Notes under the pieces: model-generated | The model's input: the letters and a program-made list of their open reading frames with translations, nothing else | Databases searched by the model: none | What the model was told of the DNA's origin: nothing | Assembly: GCA_033964015.1 (NCBI GenBank) | Contig: JAWWUD010000103.1 | Location: forward strand, 186,001-250,000 | Source: Scolanthus callimorphus | Lineage: Eukaryota > Cnidaria > Anthozoa > Actiniaria > Edwardsiidae | Reading direction: 5' to 3' | DNA: 64,000 nt | Part shown: positions 1 through 10,975 of the stretch, in pieces | Layout: the number at the start of each line of letters is the position of its first letter | Position numbering within the stretch: position 1 is the stretch's first letter | Program-made: the position numbers and the translations under genes

Positions 1-597
1 GATCATGCTGAGCGGAGAAGCCATACCAGTAACACCAAAATCCGTTGGACATGTTGGAGAGGCCTTGCAAAGTAGATTTGCTTTTACTGCATAAAATGGC
101 GTTTGTAAAGTTAAAATGGGCCATTATTGACTCCAGGAAAGTTACTTGGATAATTCTCATAGCTGCAATTAAGGAATAACACCTTCTTCAACCAGTTAAG
201 GTATGTTCCAAGTTTGATCGTGACATGAAATCCAACTTATAACATGAGTTCGTTTGATTCCTTCAAAATTTCATAGGAGAGTACTATAAGTTGGCCTACA
301 AGGCATCATTATCAGGCTGAATGATTGCTGATAACTTTCATCGTCAAAATAACCCGTCGCATACAGACGATTTTGTTTTTTTTACTCGATACTGTAAGAG
401 AATACTGTGCAATAGTTAACCTCTTTACTAGTGGGTAAAGTACTGAACGAAAGTCAGAGAGAAACACCATTGAATCCCTGGTGGAGTGTGGTATCATTCG
501 GTAGTGTGTTTTGGGGGTCTGCTTTGATCTCTAAAAGCCAAGAAATGGTAGTTTGGGTTAAAGTTTAGTCGTATTTCAGTGATTCTTCTGTAATCCA
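1..597. other. No recognisable gene
   Basis: AT-rich sequence without a supported gene. Short open frames here have no recognisable domain or codon pattern. Confidence 0.5.
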
Positions 598-1035
598 CGT
601 GTGTTTAGATAATTTTTAACTTGACAAAATATTTATTTTAATATCTAACTCTAGATAGTGTGCTATTTTAAAGATATTTTAAATTATTTGAAAAGTATTT
701 TAAATTCAACTTCTCTCTGGTGTGGTAGCCATTGTACACTACTTTTATTATATTTTAAGACTATTTAAAATGATTTTGAAACGCTATTTAAACCCTATTT
801 TATATAATTTTCTAAATAGAGAAAAAATAAATTTAAAATACGTTCCAACCACCTTTAAAATAGATTTAAAATACTTTACAACCATTGTTAAAATAGTTCG
901 ATGTCATATGTACGCCTTCAACGATAAAATAGTGAAAAAAAACAAATTTTGATAGCATTAAAATAGATATTTTAAATAGAAACAAAATAGCAATTTAAAT
1001 AGTCTTAAAATAGTTTTTAAATAGAGTTCATTTTG
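598..1035. repeat. AT-rich degenerate repeat
   Basis: A roughly 440-bp stretch built from many variants of TATTTTAAA and its complement TTTAAAATA. The first half is dominated by one orientation and the second half by the other, so the tract could fold back on itself. It directly abuts the truncated end of the LTR-element fragment. No gene is supported here. Confidence 0.5.
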
Positions 1036-1059
1036 GTACGGGAAGCCTGTGGTTTAACG

Positions 1060-1600
1060 TTTAACGCATCCTTCTCTTTACTGTCCTCTCGATTATAGCC
1101 TTTCACGAACTCCTCAATTACATTGTCCAATGATAGGTATATCCATAGTTTGTTTTGAGACTAGAAAGGGAATTAAAACTTCATGACTGTCTGGAGTGTT
1201 CCCGAGTTTGACACGCATTTCTACCCAGCCTTCGAACGGTATCTTTGTACCATTAGCTGCGCGCAAATCTAGATTCGCATCTCCAATAAGCTCTGCTAAT
1301 TTCCTCCTCGGACGTCCCGGAAAGTAGGTGTCTAGAAAACTCGTTGTCACTTCCGAAACTTGAGCGCCCGTATCCCAGAGCCTCCACTTTCACGTCATCA
1401 AAACAACAGTTAACTGTGCACTTACTACCAACTAGCTTCCCTAACTCTGTCCTCTCCTTGACAGTCAAATGTGTAACAAAGAAATCTGCTTCCATAGTTT
1501 TCTTTTGATCCGTCTCTCGCAGTTCTTTTATCGCCTTACACAGGGGTTTGTGGTCTCCCCCAATAATACACAGATTCACAGCCCACGCAGCGGCGTACAT
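1060..1600 (-). pseudogene. Retroelement aspartyl protease, frameshifted and truncated
   Basis: Two overlapping minus-strand frames (about 1600-1253 and 1350-1114) together resemble a retropepsin-like domain. The first carries the upstream strand region ending near the VEAL residues. The second carries the part after the active site, ending in a PIIG-type segment typical of the protease C-terminus (the ILG/IIG motif). A DTGA-type catalytic signature is readable only in the second frame, slightly upstream of that frame's first ATG, around 1360-1375. A single-base difference at this point therefore separates the two halves. The domain would follow Gag directly and process the polyprotein. Downstream pol domains are missing. 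Identification rests on motif order, not on a profile search. Confidence 0.6.
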
Positions 1601-1604
1601 TGCT

Positions 1605-3041
1605 TTATGCTGTGCAGAAGGTACAACTTCGGGGGGACTCGATATTACCCGCTACTGCCTGTCCCGTGGTCGTAGCGTGCCCCGTTTCCCTCAATGCTAG
1701 CCTTACATCCACGAGCGAAATGGTCCTCAGACCCCACTTGAAACAGTGCGAGCACCTATCTAGCTTCGCTTCTTCGCACTTGGTACATAATAATTTCTTG
1801 GGCTTTCTCGATTCTTGCTGACGTTGTTCAAGCTTAGAAACAGTTCCATTCCCCACCCTAGCCTTAAGAGCCGCCAGCTCTGCCTGAATAGTCTCAAGAG
1901 TCTCCTTAAGGTTAAACTGGCTTTGCTTTGCTTTCTTAGGCTCCCCTTGGTCTTCTCCTAGCGACTCCGCTGTCAGGGCGCCCGCTAATACAGAACCAGG
2001 CTTAGAGGACCGCGACCCCAGCTTGATCTGTCTTTCGCTCTCAACAGACACAATTTTGTTCAACGTGCCCATCAGTTCCTCGTCTGTAATTCCCTCTGTC
2101 TGTAAAGCCCCGCGCAGCTTTGTCCGTACTGTTTCCTCTCTTAGCCCCGTTTCCACTGCGTGGAGGAATAAAGAATGTACGAGCGCTGGCTCGTAACGCA
2201 TCACTGCGTCCGCCGCCTTTGAGGAAAATAATATTCTCTCTCTAAGCGAGAGCGCCCGAAGCAAGAAATCTTGGGGACTTTCCCGCGGCGTTTGGGTCAA
2301 AGTTGTTAGCTCCTGGTAGAGTTCTGTCCCCGTCTTCTCCTGGTAATGGGCCCGTAGAATTTGCCGGATTTTCGGCAGCGTAAGGTCCCCGATAATTTCT
2401 AAGTAACCTTTGAGTTTCGAGCCGGGACTGATCGCCCGTATCACAGCAGAGTGTCCCTTAGAAAGGCCACTGTCTAGTTGCCGGTTTAGTCCCACGAACG
2501 ACAGTTTATCCTTCTCACTTCCAATAGCACCCACGATCTTAAACTCTCTCCGATAGATCCCTTGAACAACTGGCTGTTTTGAAATGTTAGGATTCGTGAC
2601 TGCTACCGGCGGTGATTTATCCACGCCGCTAGCGCTATTTGCCTCTTCTTCGGAAGATTTTGGCGAAAGCAGTTTCATTTTCTCCTCTGCAGCCTTAGGT
2701 AATTCACCCTGCGCAGCCATCATTTCTTTCATCTTGACCTGCAAGTTCTCGCACTCTTTTTTTGCCTGCAAATAGTCCTGCTGAGCGGGTGACTCGTCGG
2801 TCGTGTCCGTAGATTTATTAACGAACTCCCACAAGCCCTTCACAAATCCCTCCTTGTTGCCATCCTCCTCGCTCTGCTCGATCAGCTTCTCCAATTCTGA
2901 GCGAATCTTCTTGTAAAGTAGCAAACGTCCTTTTCCCTCGTAGCCCTTGCAATCGATCTTGAGATATTGCCCCAATTCCTCGAGTTGGACAATCGAGAAG
3001 CCACAAACTTTCCCCTCGATCTCCAAAAGCAAATCCCCCAT
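1605..3041 (-). pseudogene. Retrotransposon Gag-like protein
   Basis: An open frame of about 478 codons. I place the start at the ATG at 3041; the frame is open slightly further upstream from a GTG. Residues 1-120 are charged and helix-rich with coiled-coil-like segments. The middle (roughly 210-340) has the capsid-like pattern of Gag proteins, including a QEKTGTELYQ segment and a TPRESPQDFLLRAL motif. A C-terminal Cys-rich segment (LCTKCEEAKLDRCSHC) begins a zinc-binding region. The continuation of the CCHC knuckle, with its His and last Cys, is readable in another frame from about 1735, so a one-base shift truncates the nucleic-acid-binding domain. Neighbours are the PBS/LTR upstream and the protease fragment downstream. 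It would form the particle that packages element RNA, but this copy looks non-functional. Confidence 0.7.
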
Positions 3042-3206
3042 ACCGAACACTTACAAGGCGCACACAACCGAAATTCGCACAGACGTTGCTGATCAAAACA
3101 CTAGCGAGATTAAAGCCCAGCATCAATCCTGTCACTCTTTCCTATAACATGAGAACTGTTTACTAACAACGCTTGCTAGTCAAATAAATTTCCCCAGCGA
3201 GTCAGA

Positions 3207-3262
3207 CTCACTCCAAGTAAGGATCACTCCAAGTGAGAATCACTCCAAGTAAGAATCACTCC
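3207..3262. repeat. Short tandem repeat in retroelement leader
   Basis: About three and a half copies of a 16-bp unit resembling ATCACTCCAAGTAAGA, between the primer-binding site and the gag start of the LTR element. Confidence 0.75.
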
Positions 3263-3297
3263 AAAAATTCCATTCCACTCCTTTCTCCCTCGCTGGG

Positions 3298-3314
3298 TCA
3301 CGTCGGGGTCACCA
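3298..3314 (-). promoter_or_regulatory. Primer-binding site, tRNA-Trp type
   Basis: The plus strand reads TCACGTCGGGGTCACCA, which matches the 3' end of metazoan tRNA-Trp including CCA. On the minus strand it reads as the TGGTGACCCCGACGTGA primer-binding site, three to five bases from the presumed LTR end, as expected for minus-strand priming. Confidence 0.85.
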
Positions 3315-3319
3315 AAATA

Positions 3320-3503
3320 TGTTACGCGTCCGATATGTTCAAAATTCGGAACGACTCCACTGTTCAGAACAAGCTGTTTAATCTCCAAAATATCCGACCC
3401 TACCGTTCACTAGTACATGTTTTTCTAAACTTTTCCTCTCTCTCCTGTTAAACCAGGTCCGGTTACATATACACCGTAATTTGATAACAACTCTTACATA
3501 ACA
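3320..3503 (-). repeat. Probable LTR of the gag-protease element
   Basis: Bounded next to the PBS by plus-strand TGTTACGCG, so the minus-strand LTR would end CGCGTAACA. The outer limit is placed at an ACA near 3503, giving a short LTR of about 184 bp. The outer edge is uncertain because no second copy exists in the window to compare. Confidence 0.5.
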
Positions 3504-3698
3504 AGACACGCATCCGGCGTGTGTGTAAAGTTGCAATGTTGATAATGTACTAATTTTGATTTGCTTTATTTTGTTATAGAAAGATGTTGAAGAGAGACTT
3601 GTAATAAAGGGCTATTTTGCAAAAGATGACAATGAAGTCAATGTTTTCCTTTATTTTCTAGAGTTAGTTGTGTCAAGCGGCGAGGGAAGAACAGGATG

Positions 3699-3883
3699 TG
3701 GTTTGTACATAGTCATTAGTATTCATGCTCATAGTCATTAGTATTCATGCCATAGTCATTAGTATTCTCTATGTTGCACCTTGGTTTTCTTTGTTCTTCT
3801 TCAGGAGAACAATGAAAATTGCAAGGTGCAACTTGAGAATATTAATGACTATGAGCATGAATACTAATGCCTATGTACAAACC
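3699..3883. mobile_element. Foldback MITE
   Basis: Inverted arms of about 65 bp: the left begins GGTTTGTACATAGTCATTAG and the right ends with its near reverse complement at 3883. The left arm carries an extra tandem copy of the CATAGTCATTAGTATT unit. No coding capacity. Confidence 0.8.
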
Positions 3884-4021
3884 CCTAATTTCCCTATTGT
3901 TCAATGCCCTCCCCGCATGACGCTTTAGTTTCTATGGGATATAGGGGACGCAAATGCCGGTCGCTGATTGGCTGAGTGGCATTGGTCATGTTCTAATACT
4001 TATTAAATGCACATTTTACAA

Positions 4022-4760
4022 AATCAAAATATCATGCACTTGAGTGGCGTGAAGTGCAAGTATAGTGTTACTCGCATAAAGTTCGCAAACCTAAAACAAC
4101 GTCGAAGGTTCGTAAACATTTTTGCTGTAACACTAAAATGCACATATTTTACCCAAAAAGCCTAAAACAAAAATAAAAAAAATCGTGCACTTGAGTGGCA
4201 TGAAATGCAAGTATAGTGTTACTCGCATAAAGTTCGCAAACCTAAAACAACGTTGAAGGTTCGTAAACATTTTTGCTGTAACACTAAAATGCACATATTT
4301 TACCCCAAAAGCCTAAAACAAAAATCAAAAAACTCGTGCACTTGGGTGGCATGAAATGCAAGTACAAGTGTTACTCGCACAAAGTTCGCAAACCTAAAAC
4401 AACGTTGAAGGTTCGTAAACATTTTTGCTGTAACACTAAAATGCACATATTTAACCCAAAAAGCCTAAAACAAAAATAAAAAATCGTGCACTTGAGTGGC
4501 ATGAAATGCAAGTATAGTGTTACTCGCATAAAGTTCGCAAACCTAAAACAACGTTGTCGTTGAAGGTTCGTAAACATTTTTGCTGTAACACTAAAATGCA
4601 CATATTTTACCCCAAAAGCCTAAAACAAAAATCAAAAAACTCTTGCACTTGAGTGGCATGAAATGCAAGTATAGTGTTACTCGCATAAAGTTCACAAACC
4701 CAAAACAACGTTGAAGGTTCGTAAACATTTATGCTGTATCACTAAAATGCACAAATTTCC
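4022..4760. repeat. 150-bp satellite, five copies
   Basis: Five head-to-tail copies of an approximately 150-bp unit. Anchors GCACTTGAGTGGC recur near 4036, 4186, 4337, 4487 and 4643. Copies are highly similar; one carries a small TCGT insertion. Each unit includes AAAGTTCGCAAACCTAAAAC and AAAATGCACATATTTTACCC segments. Confidence 0.9.
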
Positions 4761-5274
4761 CCAATTCACCGATCCCGCATTCATTGTTATACCCCTAGTT
4801 ACTGTTGCTACGTCGGACAAGCCAAATTTTCTCTTTGGCATCGAGCGCGGAAAAGACACCGATTGCAGGGAGGTGTTAGAAGTTGTTGCATGCGTTTTGT
4901 ATTTTATATTTTTATCTTGAAAAGCTGAATAATTATTGAAAAATCTTCGATATTCAAGTTTGTTGCTCGGACATTTTGAATTCCGTAGGGAAAACTTCCT
5001 ATTGTTTGCTATGAGTGGGCGGAGCTATCGTCAAAATAGGGATCGGTCTATTGGAACTCTGCAATCACAAATAACTAAAGCCGCGTAAAAGGGTGTGGTT
5101 TTTAAGGCTCTCGATCCGTAAATGGGTTATCGTTTTTGCTCCACGGTTATTTTGACCCACGGTTTCATCCTCAGTTAGCTTGTAAATTATGTTTCGCGAA
5201 ATTTCGAAAGACTGTCATTTTTGATCAAATTTTCATATAGAGTACATCTATATATTAATACCGTAAGGAAAATC

Positions 5275-5322
5275 GTGTCGACACTCGCTCCGCTCAGCGT
5301 GTCGACACTCGCTCCGCTCAGC
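5275..5322. repeat. Perfect 24-bp tandem duplication
   Basis: GTGTCGACACTCGCTCCGCT plus four bases (CAGC) occurs twice back to back without a mismatch. It includes a SalI-type palindrome, GTCGAC. Confidence 0.9.
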
Positions 5323-5326
5323 CCTG

Positions 5327-5815
5327 AAGCTGTGCCGCCAAAAGAAGTTCGCAAACCCGAAGGGAAGGTGGAAATCTGGACCATGGGCGTGTTTTTGTTG
5401 GAAAAGATTCACCTCGGGCTAAGTTCTAATTCAAGCAAACTAAAAAAGAACTCGGTTCGCGCAGCCGAAAGCACCAAAGACGTTGAAACCTAAATGGTTC
5501 TCTTACAGATTACATACAGGAATGTGCAGGGATAATTCTAACTTGAAAGATTTGAGCTGAGAAAAAATTTCATTCAAGTTTCAACAAACGTACACACTAC
5601 CTTGCTTCCCTCCGAGCACGCGCTAAGTCATGCTAAGTCGAAATGACACATTTACAAAACAAAGTCCGTGAAAGTCATGAATAATATTCTCTAAGTATAA
5701 ATCCTGACGGCTCTATCGCAAAACGAAGGACACAATCTCGAAGAGAAGGAGGAAATCCCTCCAGTGGGCATGTTTTTGTTGGAAAAGATTCACTGTGGGC
5801 TAAGTTCTAATTCAA
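5327..5815. repeat. Diverged direct repeat
   Basis: Segments near 5345-5450 and 5720-5815 share GGGCGTGTTTTTGTTGGAAA (GGGCATG... in the second copy) and GGGCTAAGTTCTAATTCAA in the same order, separated by unrelated sequence. An old duplication. Confidence 0.7.
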
Positions 5816-6766
5816 TCTATTTTTTAAGCGAGGGATAAAGCCGAAAAAATATAAATAAGATAAACTAAAAAAATTCTTATTCCTTAGAACATTTTTACTT
5901 GAACATTTTCTCCTCTCCCCTCACTGGGTTCTTTAACCCCATTTGAGAGACGGACACACGCGTGATTTTGTCGCACCAATCAGGGAGACCAGTGCAAAAA
6001 ATAGTTCCTTTTGGGCTCACTTCATTTATTTCGGCATGGTGGGACGGGGTACTCATGCTGACGGGAGGTTATTAGTAATGTAAATCCAGCAGTTTATGGA
6101 AGGGGGAAATCATGAACCCCTCCCCACATCCATATGGCCATTGTGATTTTTTCCCCCGTTTTTTTTTTTAAACAGAGAACACTTTAAGTAAAATAAATTT
6201 CCCCTTACACTCCGTGAATTTTTCACGGGCATCAGCTAGTTGTAGTTAATATTGTACACTTAGCTACAATCAAATGCAAAACGTTGGCGCACTTGGCTCC
6301 CCTAACACGCTGCTTGACTTCCCTTGCGGTGTGCTAGAAACATCTCAAGCATCCCGGAGACTTCTGTTACTAATAAGGAAAGAAACTTTCGGCAGACTGG
6401 CAATACTCCTCTGCCAACGCAAAATATTAATATTCATTCACTTAGCCACTAACAACGCTAATAATACACATGAAAAAATCTCTGGATTTTGATTGGCTGA
6501 GAGCAGTGCAGTTTTGAGGTAACAAAGTGCCAAAAAAAGGTAACAAAGTGCAAAAATGGTTAACAAAATGCAAATTTTCTTTTGAAATGCTAAAATATTT
6601 TGATAACATAGAGCTATATTATGGAAACTTTGGTTTTTGTTCATGCTCAAATTCTGTCAGGGTTGGTCCAGATTTCAATCAAGGAAAAATACGTGCGGCT
6701 TGTTCAGTTTGTAAGCAGATTTGTGAATGACTCGTTGGAAATTTTTTCATGTGTATTATTAATACG

Positions 6767-6935
6767 AAATCATACGACCTTTCTCGTTCAATTTGGAATT
6801 TATTGACACTCGTGGGTTTTTCAAAAAGCTCAAATTGCACTCGCCTTCGGCTCGTGCAATTTTGATACTTTTTGAAAAACCCACTCGTGCAAATTAATTC
6901 CAAATTGAACTCGAAGTCGTATGATTTCCTATACT
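6767..6935. mobile_element. Palindromic MITE, copy 1
   Basis: Nearly complete palindrome of about 169 bp. Arms run from GAAATCATACGAC through CAATTTGGAATT and GTGGGTTTTTCAAAAAG to a small CG-rich loop around 6841-6853, then back. A related copy lies at 41595-41730. Confidence 0.85.
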
Positions 6936-7799
6936 AAATGTTGACCAGAAAGGTAATCCATGTACGTCGTAGCCTGAATTTCAGTCGTCTTTTCTTCCTA
7001 CACTCCAACGTTGCAGGAGAAAAAACGACTGAACGCCGACTTCCAAAAACGTGCCCAGGAGTTGCGTGATTCTCAAGATCTTGAGAATGGATGGTGATTG
7101 GTCAGTTGTGTTCGGAAGTTTGGTTGCTAAGTTACGTTTCGTTGCTAGCCAAGATTGCGTGACTTCGGCGGCAGTCTTTTCTCAAAATCAAACAACATGA
7201 TGGCCTTATTTCCAACATATTTTCATTCTGGAGGAATGTAACTTCATTTTCCTAAAGTTTATTTCATTATTTTGGTTCAATGTAGAAAAAAACGTTCATT
7301 TTCATTGTCAAAACAATTGAAAAACATAGTTTTGTTGGAGCGTTTTGCCGTGACTTGTTGTTTAAGTGCTACTTAACTATAGCGCGAGATTTGTAAAATG
7401 TCGCCACTGGAAACTGCCCGAAATTCGCTGAAGTACCAAAAATTATGGCCAAACTAGCATCAAATATATATCTTCTATCATTGTTGTATCTATTGCATTT
7501 CAGTTTTTCTGGAATTCTTTACTTTTTTAGCTTTTCTGAAGAGAAAATATCGTTCGGCGCCCGTGCGGCGATCGAGAAAGTTCGCTACTTTGACAAAAAT
7601 TAACCATTTTGAAAAGTAATTAGCCACTCTGTATAGTAGAAAATCATACCATGCCAGGAAACCATACCGTTATTGTTTCTACGGCGTTAAAGAAGAAAGA
7701 AACAGTCTAAAATGCCTAAATTGTAGCTTTGTTCAGCCTACGAACTTGCAGTCTCTCGAGTGAAGGTTTATATACAATTTCTGAGACCGCATTGATTGA

Positions 7800-7880
7800 C
7801 AAAGCATCCGTGGGCGATTGGTAAGGTTTTGGGCTAGAAATCAGAAGGTACCGAGTTCAAACCCCGTGTGTCTTTTTTTT
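7800..7880 (+). ncRNA. tRNA-Ser-like sequence (SINE head or tRNA pseudogene)
   Basis: The segment GTGGGCGATTGGTAAGG followed by GGGCTAGAAATC resembles the D arm and anticodon loop of tRNA-Ser(AGA). A B-box-like GAGTTCAAACC lies at 7853-7863 and an A-box-like TGGGCGATTGG at 7811-7821. A run of eight T follows directly, as for RNA polymerase III termination. The variable arm is short and the acceptor stem does not pair well, so a pseudogene or SINE-type promoter is more likely than a working tRNA. It lies inside the long-TIR element. Confidence 0.55.
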
Positions 7881-8496
7881 CTTTTTTTGCTTTTTCGGGT
7901 TTGAACTTTCTTTTTCGCTTCTTAAACAATGTTACGATGTATTTCTCTTCCATTGCTTGCTTGATTTCTATTTTCTGGTGGAAAATAAAATATAAATTTG
8001 TTTTACACTTCCTTGGTAACCAAGCCTCCTAGTGCATCAATTCGTGTTTCTTTAAAACACTAATTCTCCCGCGAATCTTAATATTTCGCAAATATTTTAA
8101 AGCAAATCGATAGAAAAGCATATTGTTCACAAAGTTAAGTATGGATTTGCATTTAGTATAAAAAATTGCGAAAGTTATAGCCAAATGCGTCCAAAAAACG
8201 ACTTTATGCACTCGTCATTTCCTTATTTTAATCGAAATTGCAAATCCATACTTAACTTTATGAAGATGCTCATGAAAAATATATCTACAGCAAAAAATAT
8301 TCGAAAAACGTCTATTTGAAGGCAAATTAGTCTTTTTTCTACTCCCGGTCACGTGACCATGGGCGTGGCCCGATGACGTCATCGTTGGTATTGTTGTCCT
8401 TTGATGATGTCATGGCGCAAAATTGGTCATGATTGAGTAAAGTGTCGCCGAATTAGAGCTGTTTCAAATTTCCCTAGCAACCAAGCTTCCGAACAC

Positions 8497-9342
8497 CCTT
8501 AATGAGCTGTATTTATGCATAATTTTCAGCGACAAGAGAACTGCACTCAAAGGCAGAGACATGGCAGCCCATAGAACGGCTAAAATTTATCCAGAAAAAT
8601 ATACCCCAGCGCGGCAAGAATATTATGTGCATGTTACGAAAGGCCAAGCGATCTTAGAAACGCATAGCATGCACAACATTGGATTTACTCGAGGCTCGTA
8701 AAGCTCACGGCGAACTAGCAATACACTTCAGAAGCTGCTTCGACGAACGGGTACAAACTTCGGGTGTTTAGTTGCTTTGGAAATTATTTTAAGGAAGTTT
8801 TGTGTCTGAGGAGTCGGAACTTCAATACAAGCACAGTGAATTTGTCGAAGCTCATAATTTTGAAGCACCAAGAGCTGCATAGTAGGCCTAGGACTTTCTG
8901 ACGGCGGCTGACGTGTTTCCCCGATTCGGATGACTAAAATGTTTGCTTGCCGAAATGCATCACTGATCCTGATTTCGAGGAGGAAATCGCTATAACATTA
9001 CAGGCTCCAGACTCGCTTGTTATTGATTTGTCAGTGGCATAATAATTTACGTCAACTGGAATGATATTTAGTGTGTTTGGAGGTGAAAGTATCGACATGC
9101 ACGTTTACCGATCTGAACGACGAGTTTTCGGCCTGCAAAATGCTAAAGAAAATGTTATTCTGCCGCATGGTGTGGTTCTCTAAGATCGCTTGGCCTTTCG
9201 TAACAGGCACATAATATTCTTGTCGGGCTGAGTTATATTTTTCTGGATAAGTTTTCGCCGTTCTGTGGGCTGCCATGTCTCTGTGCCTTTGAGTGCAGTT
9301 CTCTTGTTGCTGAAAATTATGCATAAATACAGCTCATTAAAG
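8497..9342. mobile_element. Nested foldback element
   Basis: Arms 8497-8672 and about 9157-9342 are inverted copies, sharing AATGAGCTGTATTTATGCAT, GAGAACTGCACTCAAAGGCA and AAAGGCCAAGCGATCTTAGA. It splits the right arm of the surrounding long-TIR element, so it arrived later or arose by local inversion and duplication. No protein domain recognised. Confidence 0.65.
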
Positions 9343-9664
9343 CAACTGACCAATCACCATCGATTCTCAAGATCTTGAGAATCGCGCAACTCCTGGACAC
9401 GTTTTTGGAAGTCGGCGTTCAGTCGTTTTTTTTTGGAGTGTAGGAAGAAAAGACTGAAAATTTAGGCTATGTACGTCGTAGAAGTTCGTAGAAAGAAGAA
9501 CGAAGTTTTTATACATCGAAAATGCTGCGTGCTCCATTTGATTGACAAGTTTATTATCTACCAAAAAAATGTCCCTTATCAAAGATGCCGTTGTGTAAGC
9601 TACATCACACAAAGCAATTAGCACTGCTTCCTTAGATCAATGAATACCCATCTGTTTTCCACAG

Positions 9665-9858
9665 ATGTGGCTGAATGCAATTTAGGCGAAGTTAAACCGA
9701 GTCGAGGCGTCACGCTTCCCGATCATATATCGATTGCCTTGGGAGCCCTCGTGTCCTGGGGCCCCTGGGACTCCCCGCATATCCCACACCTCGCGGGCCT
9801 GCATTTATAGTTGTGAACTCGAGTTGTAAACAAACTCTCACATTGCCATTTGTTTCTC
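9665..9858 (+). repeat. Ngaro split direct repeat A1
   Basis: A 194-bp sequence starting ATGTGGCTGAATGCAATTTA and ending TTTGTTTCTC. I see no difference from A2 at 15987-16180. It forms the left end of the element and should contain the promoter; a TATA-like TTTATAG is near 9804. Confidence 0.92.
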
Positions 9859-9895
9859 GTTCAATTTCTCACGGATCGTCTCTTGGATTTTGGTC

Positions 9896-10975
9896 ATGGA
9901 ACCGGGAGCTCAAACGACACTATCGCCGGAGGTGATTAGTGCGATCGGGGCAGCAGTTCAAGCTGCAATGCAAGCACAGGGTCAGCTACAACAGGTACCG
10001 GTCACGGCCGCCTCGAGTGCTTCCCTGCCGGTCTCGGCCAGTTTGCCGGCGTTTTCGGAGCTTTCCGCCGCTACCAGGACGCTGTCGGAGTCTGGGACAG
10101 CTACAAGTGCACCGGTCTCTGTGTCTGTGGTGCCGGGGGTCGGAGGTAGGTGTCCTGTGCCTTCCTTTATGTCGACGTTTTCTTCGGTACCGAGTAGTAG
10201 CCTCTCCGTCTCACGATCACCATTGTCGGTTACTTCGTCGCTGTTTTCTCCCCTCGCGGCTACAGCATCACCCGCCCCGGGGCTCGGGCTCCCATCTGCG
10301 TCAACTTTACATCAACCTTTCGTGGTGGGCCCTGGTTACTCGCCTGTCCCATCCAAACTAGTTACTCAAATTGTTTCTGGCAAGTTTGTCGACTTCAATG
10401 ACTTGTTGCCGGCGAATCTGTCGCCCTTGGCTGACCCTGAGCCCCAAGTCTTGTGGGAAGGGCGTTTAGTAATCGCGCATCCCCAGCCCAAAAAGCCCAA
10501 GCAAAAAGCCGAGGACATAATCTCCTGGATCGAGGCTTTTACGGTATACTCGGGAGTTTTGACCACATATTTCCCCCAGCGCTGGAAGGATTTGTGGCAG
10601 TATAAGCTGCTTATACTGCGTACGTACCGCCAATTTGAGGGGAAAGCGTGGCTAAAGTACGATCGTGCTTTCAGAGAGCAGGCGGCTGCCACGCATCTTT
10701 CAGACTGGTCTCGTTTGGACAGCCAGCTATATAACTTCCATACGGCGGGATCAGCCCCTCGCAGCACACAGTCGCTGAACACCCCTTGTTTCTCGTGGAA
10801 CAGCGGTCGGTGCAACTCCCCTCGCGACCCCTGCCGGTACAGGCATCGCTGCACCACGTGCGACGGGTCGCACCCTGCGACAGAGTGTCCCGATCGTCGC
10901 CAGTCCACCGCGAAGCGGAGGGAAGAGAGAGCCTCCTCTCCCTCGGCAGCGTGGCCCAAACGTCGCAAGCGCTAG
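9896..10975 (+). CDS. Ngaro Gag-like protein
   Basis: About 359 aa from the ATG at 9896; the frame extends two codons further upstream from a TTG. Residues 1-155 are Ser/Ala/Pro/Val-rich low complexity. A structured core (about 155-290) contains FVDFNDLLP and a Trp-rich ISWIEAFTVYSGV segment. Near residues 298-332 lies a Cys/His block: C-x7-C-x6-C-x3-H (CCCH-like) followed by C-x2-C-x3-H-x4-C (knuckle-like). The tail is strongly basic (ends WPKRRKR). It should bind and package element RNA. The decayed element at 54.6-58.3 kb encodes a protein with the same core and the same double Cys/His block, which supports assignment as the Gag of this family. No function is known for the CCCH-like half. 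Confidence 0.8.
   Translation: MEPGAQTTLSPEVISAIGAAVQAAMQAQGQLQQVPVTAASSASLPVSASLPAFSELSAATRTLSESGTATSAPVSVSVVPGVGGRCPVPSFMSTFSSVPSSSLSVSRSPLSVTSSLFSPLAATASPAPGLGLPSASTLHQPFVVGPGYSPVPSKLVTQIVSGKFVDFNDLLPANLSPLADPEPQVLWEGRLVIAHPQPKKPKQKAEDIISWIEAFTVYSGVLTTYFPQRWKDLWQYKLLILRTYRQFEGKAWLKYDRAFREQAAATHLSDWSRLDSQLYNFHTAGSAPRSTQSLNTPCFSWNSGRCNSPRDPCRYRHRCTTCDGSHPATECPDRRQSTAKRREERASSPSAAWPKRRKR

Larger units (their letters stand above)
1036..3503 (-). mobile_element. Truncated Ty3/gypsy-like LTR retrotransposon fragment
   Basis: On the minus strand, in order: an apparent LTR, a primer-binding site matching the 3' end of tRNA-Trp, a short repeat leader, a gag ORF with coiled-coil/capsid-like character, and an aspartyl-protease segment. 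Sequence similarity to the element stops near 1036, where an AT-rich repeat begins, so RT, RNase H, integrase and the second LTR are absent. Frameshifts sit in the Gag zinc-knuckle region and just before the protease active-site motif. The order and PBS are what is seen. The Ty3/gypsy assignment is inference because no RT is present to confirm it. Confidence 0.7.
4761..6766. other. Gene-free stretch with small duplications
   Basis: No gene supported. Contains a perfect 24-bp tandem duplication, a diverged direct repeat and simple A/T-rich spacer. Confidence 0.5.
6960..9481. mobile_element. Long-TIR non-autonomous element with 11-13 bp target duplication
   Basis: Inverted arms of about 130-160 bp (6973-7135 and 9343-9468) share CTTCCTACACTCCA, AACGACTGAACGCCGACTTC and TTCTCAAGATCTTGAGAAT. 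The 13-bp ATGTACGTCGTAG occurs directly at 6960-6972 and 9469-9481; depending on whether terminal AG belongs to the TIR, the target duplication is 11-13 bp. The outermost part of the right arm continues at 8470-8496, because a second foldback interrupts it. No transposase inside. TSD length suggests a Mutator-like or foldback class, which is inference. Confidence 0.75.
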
